A stretch of DNA of 64,000 nt from Ursus arctos (Eukaryota > Chordata > Mammalia > Carnivora > Ursidae). The translations under genes and the position numbers were made by a program. Of this stretch, positions 11,432 through 23,930 are shown piece by piece. The notes below the pieces were generated by a model. It ran no database searches. It was not told where the DNA came from and worked only from the letters and a program-made list of their open reading frames with translations. The first letter of the stretch is position 1. Every line of letters starts with the position of its first letter. The DNA lies in the NCBI RefSeq assembly GCF_023065955.2, contig NC_079873.1, positions 95,952,128-96,016,127 of the forward strand, in the 5' to 3' direction.

Positions 11432-12935
11432 GTCCTGCGTGCACGTTCACGAGGGGTTGGAGCAGAAATGGCACTGCGGGGCCACACATCTGGGCAGCAA
11501 GTGAAAGTGGGTGTAAGAGCAGAAGTGGCCAGATAGAGCCGGGAGCTTGGCGGGGACCAAGCTTGCTGGTGAGGCAGCGGTGGTGGTTTGGCAGGTGGGT
11601 TCAGGCTTGTGGGGGTGGGGGTGGAGGTAGCTGCGGTCCTGATCCTGCATGACCAGGTGAACGATTGCGTCATCGAGGAGACACTTGTACTCAAGTTCAT
11701 GATTGCAGAGCCCAGTAACAAACCAGAAGCAGTAGAAGTAACATTTGCAAATTTCGATGGAGTCCTCTATAATATTTCAAATCCTAATCCTGGTGGTCCG
11801 TATTTCTTTGAAATTCTACAAGGAATTTCAGGCACATGGTGCTGATGAGTTATTAAAGACGGTGTTTCTTAGTAATTCAGGAATGAGGATACAATGTCTC
11901 TTTGCTCTATGACCTTGAAAATCTGCCAGCATCCAAGTATTCCATTCTGTATCCAGCTGCTGTGTTGAAATGAAATTGTTTTCGCCTCCACCTCGGAGAA
12001 ATTCTTCCCATTCCAAGAAGAGGGCAAGGCAGGAGGGAACAGGGCAGTTATGCATTATAGGGGTGATGAGACCATGCATGGTGAGTGTAAAAAGGACAGA
12101 GTCACAGTAGTCTTCAGCACAATGTTTAAGGATGACAACAGTGTGGTCATTGGAAAAGTGTTCATGCTGGAGTTCAAAGAAGGACACAGAGCCAGCCCCA
12201 CAGCCCCGGCGGTCCTCTTTCGCCACAGGGAACCTCCTCTGGAGCTGAAAGATATCAGTGCTGCCGTGGGCAACAATATTGGCTGTGTCACCTTCGTGCT
12301 GTTCCCTTGCCACGCCAGTGCCAGTGGAGACGACGCCATCAACCTGATCCACATGTTTCAGGACTATCTGCACTACCGCATCAAGTGCTCACACACGTAT
12401 TTGGGCAAACACATATGACCTCCTCAAGATGCTGAGCCATGCATGCCCAGATGCTGAGAAAAAAGAAATAAAAACAATCACGGGGAAGGCATTTTCATCC
12501 TGCTAACTCTTGGGAACAGGAGCAGGAGGCAGCTGGCAACTGAGGGCTGCAGTACTTGCTGCTGGATAATCTTAGCTTTTCGTGTTGCACCTCTTTAGGT
12601 TCTGAAGGGATTCTCTGTTTTGGTCCCATTTTGTACCCATTCGGAAAATAATTTGCAGAAACAAGCTGTGCTTGCAAGAACGTCATTGTTCTCAACAATT
12701 AAAAAAAGAATTCCACTTCATCAACTTCATTCCTTTTCTTTACCTTCCCTCCCTCAGTCCCCTTCCCTTCCCCCATCTTTTCCAAGCTGCCTCGCTTGGC
12801 TCTATGTTACTGCTACTGAGTTGTAGGATAATGGAGTCTTAACTGGTTTTCTCTTAAGTATTCAAGTTCGAAACTTCTCTATCTAAAGAAATTTGATTGA
12901 GGTCATTAATAAAGAAAATCTTTCTGTCTTAAAAA
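11432..12935 (+). pseudogene. ARPC2: ARPC2 processed pseudogene (Arp2/3 complex subunit 2)
   Basis: Intronless copy of the mRNA for the p34 subunit of the actin-nucleating Arp2/3 complex. A GC-rich 5'UTR starts at 11432. Coding similarity runs from 11639, where the ATG has become CTG, to a TAA at 12504-12506. Recognisable blocks are [10 protein letters not shown] and [12 protein letters not shown] at about 11715-11790, then after a small deletion and frameshift ISLKFYKE at about 11800. Further on are [15 protein letters not shown] (from about 12090), [20 protein letters not shown] and [13 protein letters not shown] (to about 12385). Frameshifts and stops (for example near 11915 and TGA at 12416-12418) kill the frame. 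The 3'UTR has AATAAA at 12908-12913 and a poly(A) run from 12931. Exact 14-bp duplications flank it. The parent is a widely expressed housekeeping gene, a common retrocopy source. Confidence 0.93.
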
Positions 12936-12949
12936 AAAGTAATGAGTTA

Positions 12950-14399
12950 AGAAGAAATCTTTAATGAAATATATATGCACATGAGTATATAAAATGACAT
13001 AGGCATATCTCATCGGTATACTTATATTTCATACACATGTACATATACATGAAAACAGTGGAGTTTCATTATGATTTCATAAGTTCTCACGGGAAGAGAT
13101 ACAAGCAAAGAAGAAAACAACATATATAGTATAATTAGGGAAAGACCACAAGCCAAAACCACAGATTCTGAAAGTGTAGGATCAAACTGAAAGACAGTTT
13201 CATGATCTGTCACATTTTTGTAAAATAAACACATGGAGAATTTGGGGAAAGAGCACCTTTAATTGTTAATGCCCCTTAAATTATACAGATGATACTTGGG
13301 AGTGTGGAAATCAAAGCAAGAGGAAGAAAGCATCGCTTTGTGGATGACACTGCATTAAAAGCACAAAAACCAGTACGCTTAAATGTCTGTTAGTCTTTAA
13401 CCGTTCAGTCTGTTTTCTAAGAGAAATGACTTGGCAGCAAGGCTAAACACATTGGAAACGCTACAAGGAGACACCTGAGTTTCAGCTTTGCAGATGTTAA
13501 GCAATGTCAGTAATGGCAGGTGAATCATGAAGTATCCAAGTGCTTATTGTGTTTCAGTGGTATTGAATGGATTGTGAAAACAAAAGAAGCAGATTCTACT
13601 TTTTCCCATGTCGGTTTCGGTTCAATGAAGTGTAGACTCAACTTACATCATTGTAGAGTACTAAGAGACATGAAGAATGAGACCTACGAAAGTTATAGGC
13701 AATGCTTTAAAAACCTATGTAGAGGAACAACTAATTAGAAGTTTCATATGAAAGCCAAAAAGTGAAGCCCTTAAAACTGGATCGGTTTTTCTGAATTAAG
13801 CAGAATAAATGAAACAGAAAAAAAATATATGCATATTTAACTTTATGATGGAATGAAACTGCTCTGAAATACAGGAGTATTTGAATCTGTAGACTTGAGT
13901 TCTCTCACCAGGTGCCAGGAAAAAATGAACAAGAATGATCCCTAGATGTCAAAACCTGATGAATTTGTGGGACTACATGTTTAAAAAATCCCACAGGCAT
14001 CCAAAGGGAATAAAAAATGAAGGCAATCAAGAATTCACCTTTTTGGGGATTTGTTTTATTTTTTTTCTCCTGGTTAGATTATGGCTGTGTGTTTCTGCTA
14101 GGACCATACGGTTAATGTACCATTTTATCACATCATATCAAAGGAATGTGTTGTCAATATGCTTTATCACTGTTGATGTTCATCTTGATTCACCTGGCTG
14201 AAAAGGTGTTTATCGGATTTCTCCAGCCTAAAGTTACCCTTTTTTCCTCTTTTCCATAGTGTATTCTGGAAATCAGTCCCTGTGGGCAGCCCACACTTAA
14301 AGAGAATGAGGAATTATACTTCCTTTCCTTAAGGATGGAGTATCTACAAAAAAATATTCGGAATTCTTCTCCGTGCTAGATTTGTCTCTTCTCTCCTAT

Positions 14400-14432
<33 letters not shown>

Positions 14433-15330
14433 AAGTTATTGGTTTACATAAGTATGGACTCACGTATACTTATTCTACATCTTTGTTAGAATTCAGTACT
14501 ACTTTTTGTTGTTGTTATTGCTTGAATTTTTCCAGCTTGGCCAACTAAGCTCTTTCAGTTGATTCCTGGCCTTTGCACATATTGTGAGGCATTTGTTTGT
14601 TTGCCACTGTCTAACTTTCTAGCACACAAGATGTTCCACATTTGTCATGTGTACTTCCTGTTCTGGTCCTAGAATCAGCCATTGCTCTGAGGAGTCTTGG
14701 TTTCTTTTATTGGAGACTAGTGCAAGAAATTAAAATCTTGGGTGTAAGTGGGATAATTACAACTATAAAGTCTAGGTCCCCTCAGCTAATAGAGCAAGGA
14801 AATAAATGTATGTTTAGTTACCTGTCTCCTACTCTAGTCCATAGCATATAAATGATTCTAGCTTCCTCTCCTTATTTATCTGTAACCTCTTACTCCAATA
14901 ATGAGAAACCTGGCACCCATCATTCACCACTCATTAATTTTATTGTTCATTTCCTAGATATGTTGTAGATTGGTTTCAGATTCCATTAATTTTCAAACTT
15001 ATATAGGGCACTTCCTTATTCTCCGTCTCTTTAAGTGAGTTTTTATACATTTAGATTCTTCTGTCACATTCTGCATTTCATCTGAGATCTCCCAACCTCT
15101 TGAATGGTTTTTTAAATTGTTTTATTCGTTAAGATGTAAAGTTCTATAATTTTGATGATCATTGGTATCATGTGTTTACTATTACAGTGTCGTACAGAAT
15201 GAATCCATCACTTTAAAATTTAACTGCATATAATGAGTTTATTAAATTAGCATTTATTAAGTGGAGCACGTTATGCCAAATGATGAGCCGTTGTTGAACA
15301 ATAGTTTGCAATAGAAATTTATGTAGAGAA
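12950..15330. other. unique sequence apart from a TTAG microsatellite
   Basis: No recognised gene. Frames such as 13520-13738 and 13935-14201 (72 and 88 codons) have no identifiable motifs. The right end (14880-15330) is AT-rich and may contain decayed repeat that I cannot place. Confidence 0.55.
14399..14432. repeat. (TTAG)n tetranucleotide microsatellite
   Basis: About eight perfect TTAG/GTTA units, then one interrupted unit ('gtaagtta'). Confidence 0.95.
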
Positions 15331-15339
15331 GTTTATTTT

Positions 15340-17100
15340 TCATAGGTCTTTCAGTTTCTGCCTCTCTGAGAGAGTATTTCTCCTTAACATTTGAAGGATG
15401 ATTTCACTGGATACGGAACTCTTGGCTGGTGGCTTTTTGTTTTTGTTTTTTTCTTCTCACACCACTTTCTTCTTGCTTACGTCATTTCTAAAGAGCAGTT
15501 TCTTGTCATTCTTTCTGTTCCTCTTTAGGTAGTGTTCCTACCCCTGCTCCAAATTCTTTAAAATTTTTGCCTTTGTCTTTGGTTTTGTATGATTTGAATA
15601 TAATATACCTAGATGTCAATTTTTTGGTATTTATCCTGCTTGGTCTTTTCTGGTCTTCTGTATCTGTGGTTTGATCTTTCTCGTCAATTTCAGAAAATTA
15701 TTGGTTATTAATTCTTTGTGTATTTCTTCTGAATTGTTTCGTTCTTTTCCTTGTGTTATTTCAAGTATACGTGTATGTTACACACTTTGAAATTCATCCC
15801 ACCGACCTTGGATGTTCTGGGGATTTATTTGTTTACTCTTTATTTCAGTTTGGGAAGTTTCTATTGACCTATATGTAAGCTCACTGCTTCCATCCTCAGC
15901 CATGTCCAGTCTACTGATTAGCTCATCCAAGAAATTCTTAATTGCTTATATGGTATTTGATCTTTAGCATTTTCTTTTTTTTAGTTCCTTGAATTTCCGT
16001 CTTCTGCTTATATTACCCATATGCTCTTGCATGCTATCTACTTTTTCCATTGGAGCCTTTAATATATTTATCATCATTATTTTAACTTTCCTATATGATA
16101 ATTTCATCATCTGTTTCACATCTCAGTGTAGTTTGATGCTTGCTTTGTCTTTTCAGTCTGTATTTTTTTCTCGCTTTTTGGAATTCCTTTTTTTGTTTAA
16201 AAAACTGGACATTTTGTATCAAGTAGTAGGAATTGAGGTAAATAGTCCTTTAATATGAAGATTCATGTTCATCTAATTACTAGGCTTTTATTAGAGTATT
16301 TAATGTTTCTTGTTTAATGTTTTCTTTAGGTGTATGTGCCCAAGGCTTCGTATTTCTCTAGTGCCCTTGTTCTGGTCTCCCTTGTTTACTTTGGAATTCC
16401 CCAAGTACTCATACTCATAGAGTCTGTGTCTTTCAACTCTTTCATCTGCAGTCCACTATTATTGCAGTAGAGCCCTGTGGATGTGATGGGAAGTTCTGTA
16501 CACCTTAATATTTTATTGTCCCATGTCTCCAGATTATAACTTTCACAAGTGTTTCTCTGCTGCTATTGTTCTCTCCCTCTTAGATAACAGAAAAGTTACA
16601 GAAGGTTGGGGTAGAAGGAATGTCCTTTCTTTACCTGGCATAGGATTCTGGTAAAGTCTTTTTCTGTGAAATACTATTTCTTACGAATAAGCTTTATTGT
16701 GTATTTTACAACAATTAATTTTCCTGTCTTCCCGCCAGAACCATTAGGGGATCTTTTGGGATTTTCACCAGGAGAACATGGTAGGATTACTAGAAGTTAA
16801 AAACAATGAAAGTGTGGGGCTCCTTCTCAGACTGTGGCTCCCAGCAGTTTCTCACTCCCACACTAGTCAATATTCTACCTCCAACAATTCATCGAAGTTG
16901 CTGCATAAGTATTCCTACCAGTTACAGTTCCAGCATCTTCTGCATCAAGTAAGCATATCTTGTTTATGACTTTCTGGGTTTGCCTGACTCTCCAGATTTC
17001 AGAGTAAAGGTTTTTCCTGCCACCTCAGTTCAATGATTAGTCTAAGAAAAGTTGATTTCAAGACAGTTAGCTTATTCATGTAAGGATGGGATGGCAACTT
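15340..17100 (-). mobile_element. ancient L1 (L1M-class) 5' region, antisense
   Basis: The sequence resembles the antisense of old L1 5'UTR or pre-ORF1 DNA: 'gaaggatgatttcactggat', repeated 'ttctggtcttctgtatct'-type segments, 'agttccttgaatttccgtct' and 'aaaactggacattttgtat'. A second, independently diverged copy of the same segments occurs at 18480-19130, which supports repeat identity. Subfamily and limits are uncertain. Confidence 0.55.
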
Positions 17101-17169
17101 CCACATTCTTTACATATTGGAGCTGAATCAAGTTTTACCTTTAATTTTAATATAAATTAAATTGTACAT

Positions 17170-18390
17170 TATATATTATTTAATGGTTTTTATTTTTATT
17201 GCTGTGGGTATTATAATCATTTTATTGTGTTATATATGACATAAACTATACCATTTTAATCACTTTAAATGTGTAATTCTGTGGCATATAATGTTGTTGT
17301 AACTTACCCCTCATCCCTTATTTGAGTTTCTAAAACTTTTTCATCAACTCGAAGAGAAACTTTTTGTACCCATCAAGCAATAACTTCACATTTCCCCTCC
17401 CCTAGCTCCTAATAACCTCTATCATAATTTCTGTCTCTTGAATTTACCCGTTCTAGATGTTTCAAATAGGTGGAATCATAAAATATTTTTCTTTTTATAT
17501 CAGATTCATTTCATATAGCATAATATTTTCAAGTCCATCCATGCTGTAGTATATTCCAAAGTTCATTCCTTTCTGTGGCTGGATAATATTCTGTTGTATG
17601 TATGTAATCAATTATGTTCATCCAGTTATCTGTCGATGAACACTTAGGCTGTTTCCACCTCTGGGCTATTGTAAATGATACTGCAATGAACACTGGTGTA
17701 CAGGTATTTGAGTCCTTATTTTCAATTCTTTTGGGTATATATACCTACGAGTAGAATTGCTAGGTCATGTTTATATTTCTGAAACTGCCAAATTTTTTTC
17801 CAAAGTGGTTGAAACATTTTGCATTCCATCCTTCAATACATGAGGATTCCAATTGCTATGCATCCTTATCAACACCTATTTCATGGTTTGTTTTTTTTTA
17901 AAAATCACAGCCATTGTAGTGTTCTTGTGGTTTTGATTTGTATTTACTTAATGACTAATGATGTTAAGAATCTTTTCATTTGCTTATTGGTGATCTTTAT
18001 TTTTTATTTTTTAAAAGATTTATGTATTTATTTTAGAGAGAGAGAGCACAAGCAAGGGGGGGAGGGGCAGAAGGAGAGGGAGAATCCTGAAGCAGACTCA
18101 GGGCTGAGCAGGGAGCCCCACCTGGTGCTGGATCCCAGGACCCTGAGATTATGACCTGAGCTGAAACCAAGAGTCAGCTGCTTAACTGACTGCACCACCC
18201 AGATGCCCTTTTAGCCATTTTTATATCTCCTTTGGAGAAATATCTACTCAAGTCCTCTGACAATTTTTAAATGTTGTTGTTTGTCTTTCTGTTGTTGAGT
18301 TATAGTTCTTTATATGTTCTTGATATTAAACCCCTATAAGAGATATGCTTTCAAAATATTTTTTCCCATTCTGTAGGTTGTCTTTTCTTT
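17170..18390 (-). mobile_element. ancient L1 3'UTR and ORF2 end, antisense
   Basis: It contains diagnostic L1M 3'-end segments: 'ttctgtggctggataatatt', 'gaacacttaggctgtttcca', 'ttcaattcttttgggtatat' and 'gtggttttgatttgtattta', then 'ctcctttggagaaatatcta'. A SINE at 18002-18208 splits it. The same segment recurs in diverged form at 37700-38350 and 39000-39310. Confidence 0.85.
18002..18208 (-). mobile_element. CAN-SINE
   Basis: Antisense copy with 'agatttatgtatttatttta', GA-rich body and tRNA-like head ending 'ccacccagatgccc'. It lies inside the L1 3' region. The diverged head suggests an older insertion than the copies at 3323 or 34678. Confidence 0.9.
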
Positions 18391-18420
18391 CCTTTCTTTC
18401 CTTCCTCCCCCCCCCCCCCC
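18380..18420. repeat. polypyrimidine stretch ending in a C14 run
   Basis: TTTCC-type repeats lead into 14 consecutive C (18407-18420). The tract sits exactly at the joint between L1 3'-end sequence on the left and L1 5'-type sequence on the right. Confidence 0.9.
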
Positions 18421-18429
18421 GGCTTTCTT

Positions 18430-20270
18430 TTCAACAGAGCTTATTTTGTTTCTGTTTTTGGACAATTTGATATTGTTTCTCTTGTGGATTCCTAAGTTTA
18501 TCTTACTTAGTTTTTGCTGAACTTCTTGGATCTATAGATTTATTTCATCAAATTTGGGAAGTATGCATCTATTATATGTTCAAATATTCTTTCTGCTCCT
18601 TTCTCTCTCTTCTCCTGGGATTCCTATAATGCATATGATGTTCCAAAGTTCCCTTAGGCTCTTTTCACTTTTCTTTATTTTTTCTCTTTCTGCTCCTCAA
18701 ACACATTAATCGAATGTCCTATCTTTAAGGTTACTGATTCTTTTTTCTGCCCAATATAACCTGCTATAAACACCTCTCTGATTTCTTTCATTTCATTCAT
18801 TTTACTTCTCAGCTCCAGAATTTCTGTTGGGTTACTTTTATAATGTGATTCTCTTTATTGATATTTTCATTTTGTTTTTGCATCATTTTCTTGATTTCAT
18901 TTACTTTTTTGTCCTTTTTGGCTGTGTGAGCTTACTTAAAAAAGTCGTTATAAAAATCTTTGCCTAGTAATTCCAGCATGTGGGCCTCATTAGGGATGGT
19001 TTCTGTCAATTTATTTTGTTTCTTTGAATGAGTATGTGTTCTTAATTTTTTGTTTGCCTTGTTATTTTTTGTTAAAAACTGAACATGTGGATATTAAATT
19101 ATGGTAAATCTGGAAACGAAATTCTTCCCTCAGGTTTATTGTGTTCTTTAATTGTTGAAGATTGTAGTAGTCTATTTGACTAATGACTTTTCAAAACTAT
19201 TTTGGAAAAGTCTATATTCCTTGTGTATGATTACTGAGTTGTCTGTTCATTTTGATTGTGCTCAACTAATATTTATAGCAATTTCCTTGAATGTCAGGAA
19301 CTAAAGAAAGCACCTCTCTCATTCCTTGCAGATTGTCAGTCTACTAGAGTTTTCCAACAGTTATCCACACTTGTGCTGTACCTAGGGATCAGGTCAAGGC
19401 ATAAGTCTGGTGTCTTCTCAGGTCTAATGTGTATATGTATCTTACCCTGTTCTTGCTTGTAACTTTCTAAATTTCCCTATAAATGTGGGTGCTTTTGAAT
19501 GACCTTTTTTTTTTTTTTTTAAGAAACTCCACCTAGCTTTTCCTTCCAGACATCAGGTGGTCTATTTTATGTCTCAACTTCAATCTTTTTTTTTTTTTTT
19601 AATTTCTTTCTTATTCGAGAGAGAGGGGGAGAGAGAGCGTGTGAGCATGTGAGGGGAGAGGCAGAGGGAGAAGATGACTCCCCACGGAGCAGGAAGCCTG
19701 ATGCAAGGCTTGATCCTAGGACCCTGAGATCATGACGTGAGCCGAAGCAGACTGTTAACCCCCTGAGCCACTCAGGCGCTCCTCAACTTCAGTCTTTTGA
19801 CCCAGGCTTCTGAGGGTTGTTCGTTCACCTTGCAAAGTTTTTAAGAAATGACTGCCACTTTTATGGCCTGGGTTAGTTCTGAGCTTGGCGAAACAGGGAC
19901 AAATAACTTATGATAATACTTCAGGTAATCCCTGGACTGGTTAAAGCCAACATACACAATAATTTGTAAGGCCTGCTGTGCTTCCTTTGTAACTTGAGAG
20001 GATCCTGCACTGGGAAAGCAGGCTGTCATCTTCAAAACTGCTGTCAAGCTGGTGAGGGGATGGGGGGAGGGCAAGTAAAATGCCACAAAGATTTGCTACC
20101 ATTTATAAGTTGTTTTTTTCCTGATTTAGTGTTTGTTTGGTTTCTGTAAACTGTTGATTCTTCTGCAGAATTACGGTTAAGTAGGTTTTGACGGTGCTTG
20201 TTTTTTTGGTGTCACTGTGGAGGAATGAGAGCTTAGAACTGTCTACCCTGCCATTTTGCTGATGTCACTC
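18430..20270 (-). mobile_element. ancient L1 5'UTR, antisense, with probable 5' terminus
   Basis: On + it contains 'gaacttcttggatctataga', 'tttcatcaaatttgggaagt', 'attctttctgctcctttctc' and 'agctccagaatttctgttgg', all typical of antisense L1M 5' regions. The right end reads on the minus strand 'aggagtgacatcagcaaaat', which resembles the first bases of L1M 5'UTRs, placing the 5' end near 20270. A SINE at 19590-19781 interrupts it. The 81-codon minus frame at 19841-20086 lies within it and is not a gene. Confidence 0.65.
19590..19781 (-). mobile_element. CAN-SINE
   Basis: Antisense copy flanked by a 17-bp target duplication with one mismatch, 'ctcaacttcaatctttt' at 19573-19589 and 'ctcaacttcagtctttt' at 19782-19798. 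Confidence 0.93.
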
Positions 20271-20279
20271 CTACATATT

Positions 20280-23200
20280 CTACTTTTACATAACGGGCAC
20301 ATAGTCACAAATTTCATGAAAATTTACCATTTAATTATCATGAGTTGATTTGAACTAGTTCTAGCACACCTCTGCGTTTAAACTCATTTAAAGGCATATT
20401 ATCTATACTTTGAATTACATTATGCTATTCAAGCACAACCAAGACCCTTGCCCTCAACAGAATTTCTGTTCTAATGAGAGTTAGTTTATGTAGGGCACTG
20501 TGATATGTATTAAAGAGAAATTTCCGGGATATTAGGTTTTGTTTTGAAATTTTCATAAACCATCCTCGATGTTCTTTTGATCACAGCATTCTGAATTCTG
20601 GTCTCTTCTTTGTGTGTGTGTGTGTGTGTGTGCGTGTGTAATGGTTCTGTCATCTCTTCCTAATCATGGCTTTTTCTCTCAATTATAAGAATTCAAATGA
20701 TTCCTTGGGTTTTGCAAAGCTTAGCTAGATAGTACTAATTCCCTAGTCAAATCAAAATCCTTCTGTGCACAAGACTGGCCTTTCTCCCAATTTTGTACCT
20801 TTATCCAACAGCACTATTTTCATAGAATCCTCTAAAATCAACCATTCTGAAATGGCTGAAAATATACTCTATTGTAATTTTTGATCAAGAAGAAGATTTA
20901 ATAAAGTTTGTTCTGTATTTAAAAATTGGTGTCTGATCATGCCAAAATATTAATTACTCATAGTGGGGGGGGTTATATGTTTATTATATATATTGTTGGT
21001 TGAAAAATAAAATGCTTTGATTTTCTAAAATAAATACTTCCCATCTGTTATAGTAATCTCTCTACAAGTTACAGGAAAAAGCAAATCTGTCCTTTCTATA
21101 CTTTTCACATTCTAGTACTGTATGTGAAATAACAGGAGGAAATGATTCCTGAGCTGGGTTTGAATCAGATGCAATCAATCATCCATTGAATATGTGAAGC
21201 TTGATTATGTACTACTTTTAGTTTCCCAGTTAATTAGACATTACAATAGAAAAATAATATTACATAGTAGCAAAGCTACTTACCATAGAACCAAGTTTAG
21301 GTTTTCATATGATTTCAAAACTTAGTTAAATAGGTTGATTTATATAATATATATGCCTATAAATAACTTTAATTATTCCCTTCCATTTTCCAATCACTGC
21401 TGTCACTATTCTTTTAATTCAGAGACTTGCCAAAATCTACGCATTGGCACAAGCTTTATTTTTAGGTATGTTGTTCTTTCTGAACTAAAAATCGTTGATG
21501 CATAGAAATTTTCCATTTATTCACTGATTTGAAAATAATAATACATGGTACTTTAGCAGCATGTCAAAGGAGCATACAATGCATTCATTCTCCAAGCTGT
21601 AATTGCAGGCCGTGCTTAGTATAAAGCAATTTGCTCTTAAACATGAGAGAGCATATGGCCCAAGGAGAGAGAGTCAGTGCTAGAAGGTATTATTTCTATT
21701 ATTTATTCTGGAAGCCTTCCAAAATCTTCAACATAGTACTTGAAACAAACAAGACTGATCACAAAGCTACCATAGACCAGTATGTCCAAGTCTATAAGAT
21801 CATCTCAAAATGTATTGAAAATTTTAAAGATATAAATAGTTTATGTTACCAAGTGGTTGTAAAAACAAACACAGAGAAAATATTTTGGGTCAGTGGAGCT
21901 TGAACATTTGCTCAGATGCCTGAGTCACACATAACTGCTTCTATTCAGAAGTCTCCTGAACAAAATTTGTTCAAGGGTGGCGTTAATGTAATGCTTCTTT
22001 TCACTTGTGGAATCATAGAGGATGAACGAGATTAACCGTAGAATAAACACAGCCATCAATTTCTTGGTACTGAGTGGATGTAGTACATTTGGGGTAATTC
22101 CAGATAGTTAATTATGTTTTAGTCTTGAGAGTTTAGACCAAAGAGGAAATATATGAGCAGTGAATTTGACGATGTGAGAATGAAAATTGTATTAAAGCAT
22201 GTGCTGTTTTAATGACCAAGGAATTACTACCATTGCTTTTCTTTTTATCCTAATAAGTATTGGAGTTACCATGGAGAAATCTCCAAAGAAATGAGGAGCA
22301 GATTGGGGATAGAAAATAATTTTCCATGAAGATCCTTCTAGAACAGTTTGTTAATGTCATTATATCATTCTCTGAGGAAGCTGGAGCAGCATGTTTCCTT
22401 TTCAGCCAGGCGCAAAGTAAAACATACATAACCATTTGACTCAAGTAATTAAGTAGTAATATCGCTGTATTGTATGAAAATGATCAGATGCCTGGCTGGT
22501 CTTTTTTTTTTTTTTTTCATCACTTGTTAAGGTATATTAGGACATTTCCTAAAACAAACTAAATGACATGGGCCATAATTGCCCAGTGCATCGTCTGCTT
22601 ACTAGTGTTAAAATACTTTGCAATTGAAATTTTGATAGAATTTGTAATTTATGATAGATAGGAAGCCCAAAATATTTGCACTGAAAATTGAAGATTTCAT
22701 AACACAAAGGCCCAGGGACAAAAGGGTAAGCAATATAACTGGTAAAAAGAGTTTGATATGCTGTTTAGAGAGAGCTACCATAATGAGTTCGCCCACAGCT
22801 GTTAGCAATTCCCACTGTACTCCAAAGGCAGTGAATTATGTGGGACTATGATGACGAATCTCAAGCAGTCTCTATGTAACTAAAAGCACCCCTGCCTGAG
22901 AATATCCCACTTGTGATTTGATCCTGAATAACTAGTTTTCAAACCACAAATGAGCCCATCCATCAAACGTTGACTTGTTCTTCAGCTTACCTTTCATATT
23001 GCATTACAGATGGAGGCAAAAATCTCTTTGAACTCTTTTGTTTGAATCGTGGCCCGTGTGTAAACAGCTTCTTATTCTGAAAAGGGGGATTTTCTTCATT
23101 GTTAATTTAAAAAAATGCCACAGTTCATACAACTGACGACTATTTAGAAAGCACTTGACCTTTGCTATTTTCACCATTATGTATCTCCAAAGGTCTCCTC

Positions 23201-23310
23201 TAAGGTGTCAAAGAAATTAGCACTAAAGTGACTAGCATGCTTTCTCTTTCAGCCAGTCTGACATAACCTTTAAATGAAATAGTGTTTATTTTAGAAATAA
23301 ATTAATATTT
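20280..23310. other. unique sequence, no recognised gene
   Basis: Mostly single-copy AT-rich DNA with a TG microsatellite at 20611-20640. A short stretch at about 20435-20515 may be an L2 fragment. The 90-codon frame at 21631-21903 and the opposed 66-codon frames at 22608-22851 have no recognisable motif. Confidence 0.55.
20611..20640. repeat. (TG)n dinucleotide microsatellite
   Basis: About 14 TG units with one TGCG interruption. It can adopt left-handed DNA and is probably length-variable. Confidence 0.95.
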
Positions 23311-23319
23311 ATTTCATTT

Positions 23320-23505
23320 ATTCACAATATGCGCCGAACGTTTTATATTTGTCATGTACTATGCTGAATCCTTTCACGTGCATCATTTCCTAATTCACAC
23401 AAAATTCTTTTTTAAAGAGGAAACTAAGATATAGAGAGGTTTTGTAACCTAATTAAGGTCACATATCTAGTAAAAGGCAAAGCAATTATGTGAACCTATT
23501 ATCTG
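23320..23505 (-). mobile_element. MIR SINE, antisense
   Basis: 'gaggaaactaagatatagag' followed by 'aaggtcacatatctagtaaa' is the reverse complement of the MIR core and its tRNA-like side. The left part ('catgtactatgctgaatcct', 'cacgtgcatcatttcctaat') matches the rest of the element. Confidence 0.8.
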
Positions 23506-23636
23506 AACGGTTAAGTCTGAATTTTTGCCACTGTTTTCTATTATTTTCCTCATTATAAAAATCGATCCCACCCGCATTACAATATTTTAAATATCCCGTT
23601 CGTTATGAAGCGAAAGTAACACAGAAACCTCTAGAC

Positions 23637-23860
23637 CAGGGTTTCTCAACCTGATCACTCTAGTTTGGGCTAGATCATTTGCCAGGGAGGCACCATTAGG
23701 GGAGGTTCATACTTGTAAGATGTTTAGCAGTTTCGCCGGGTCTGACCATTAGATGCCAGTGGCAAACCCTACCTACTCCCTAGTTGTGACAACCAAAAAT
23801 GCCTCTAGATAGTTCCCTGTGGGAGAAGGGTAAAATAACCCCTCCTTCTGAGAACTGCTG
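23637..23860 (-). mobile_element. MER20 (hAT-Charlie DNA transposon)
   Basis: Terminal inverted repeats 'cagggtttctcaacc' (left) and '...ctgagaactgctg' (right) bound an internal sequence with 'gatgccagtggcaaa' and 'gttgtgacaaccaaaaatg', the reverse complement of the MER20 body. Flanking 8-bp duplications are 'ctctagac' (23629-23636) and 'ctctggag' (23861-23868), two mismatches, as expected for a hAT insertion. This is a non-autonomous fossil without transposase. Confidence 0.88.
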
Positions 23861-23930
23861 CTCTGGAGAAGACGATGCCCTGTTTTCTCTTTAAGTCAGT
23901 ACATTTATGATCTTAGTTTTATGATTTTCT

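Noticed and set aside
12050..12418. 122-codon frame as a real small gene
   Set aside because: It is the middle part of the ARPC2 retrocopy, and the same region has frameshifts on both sides.
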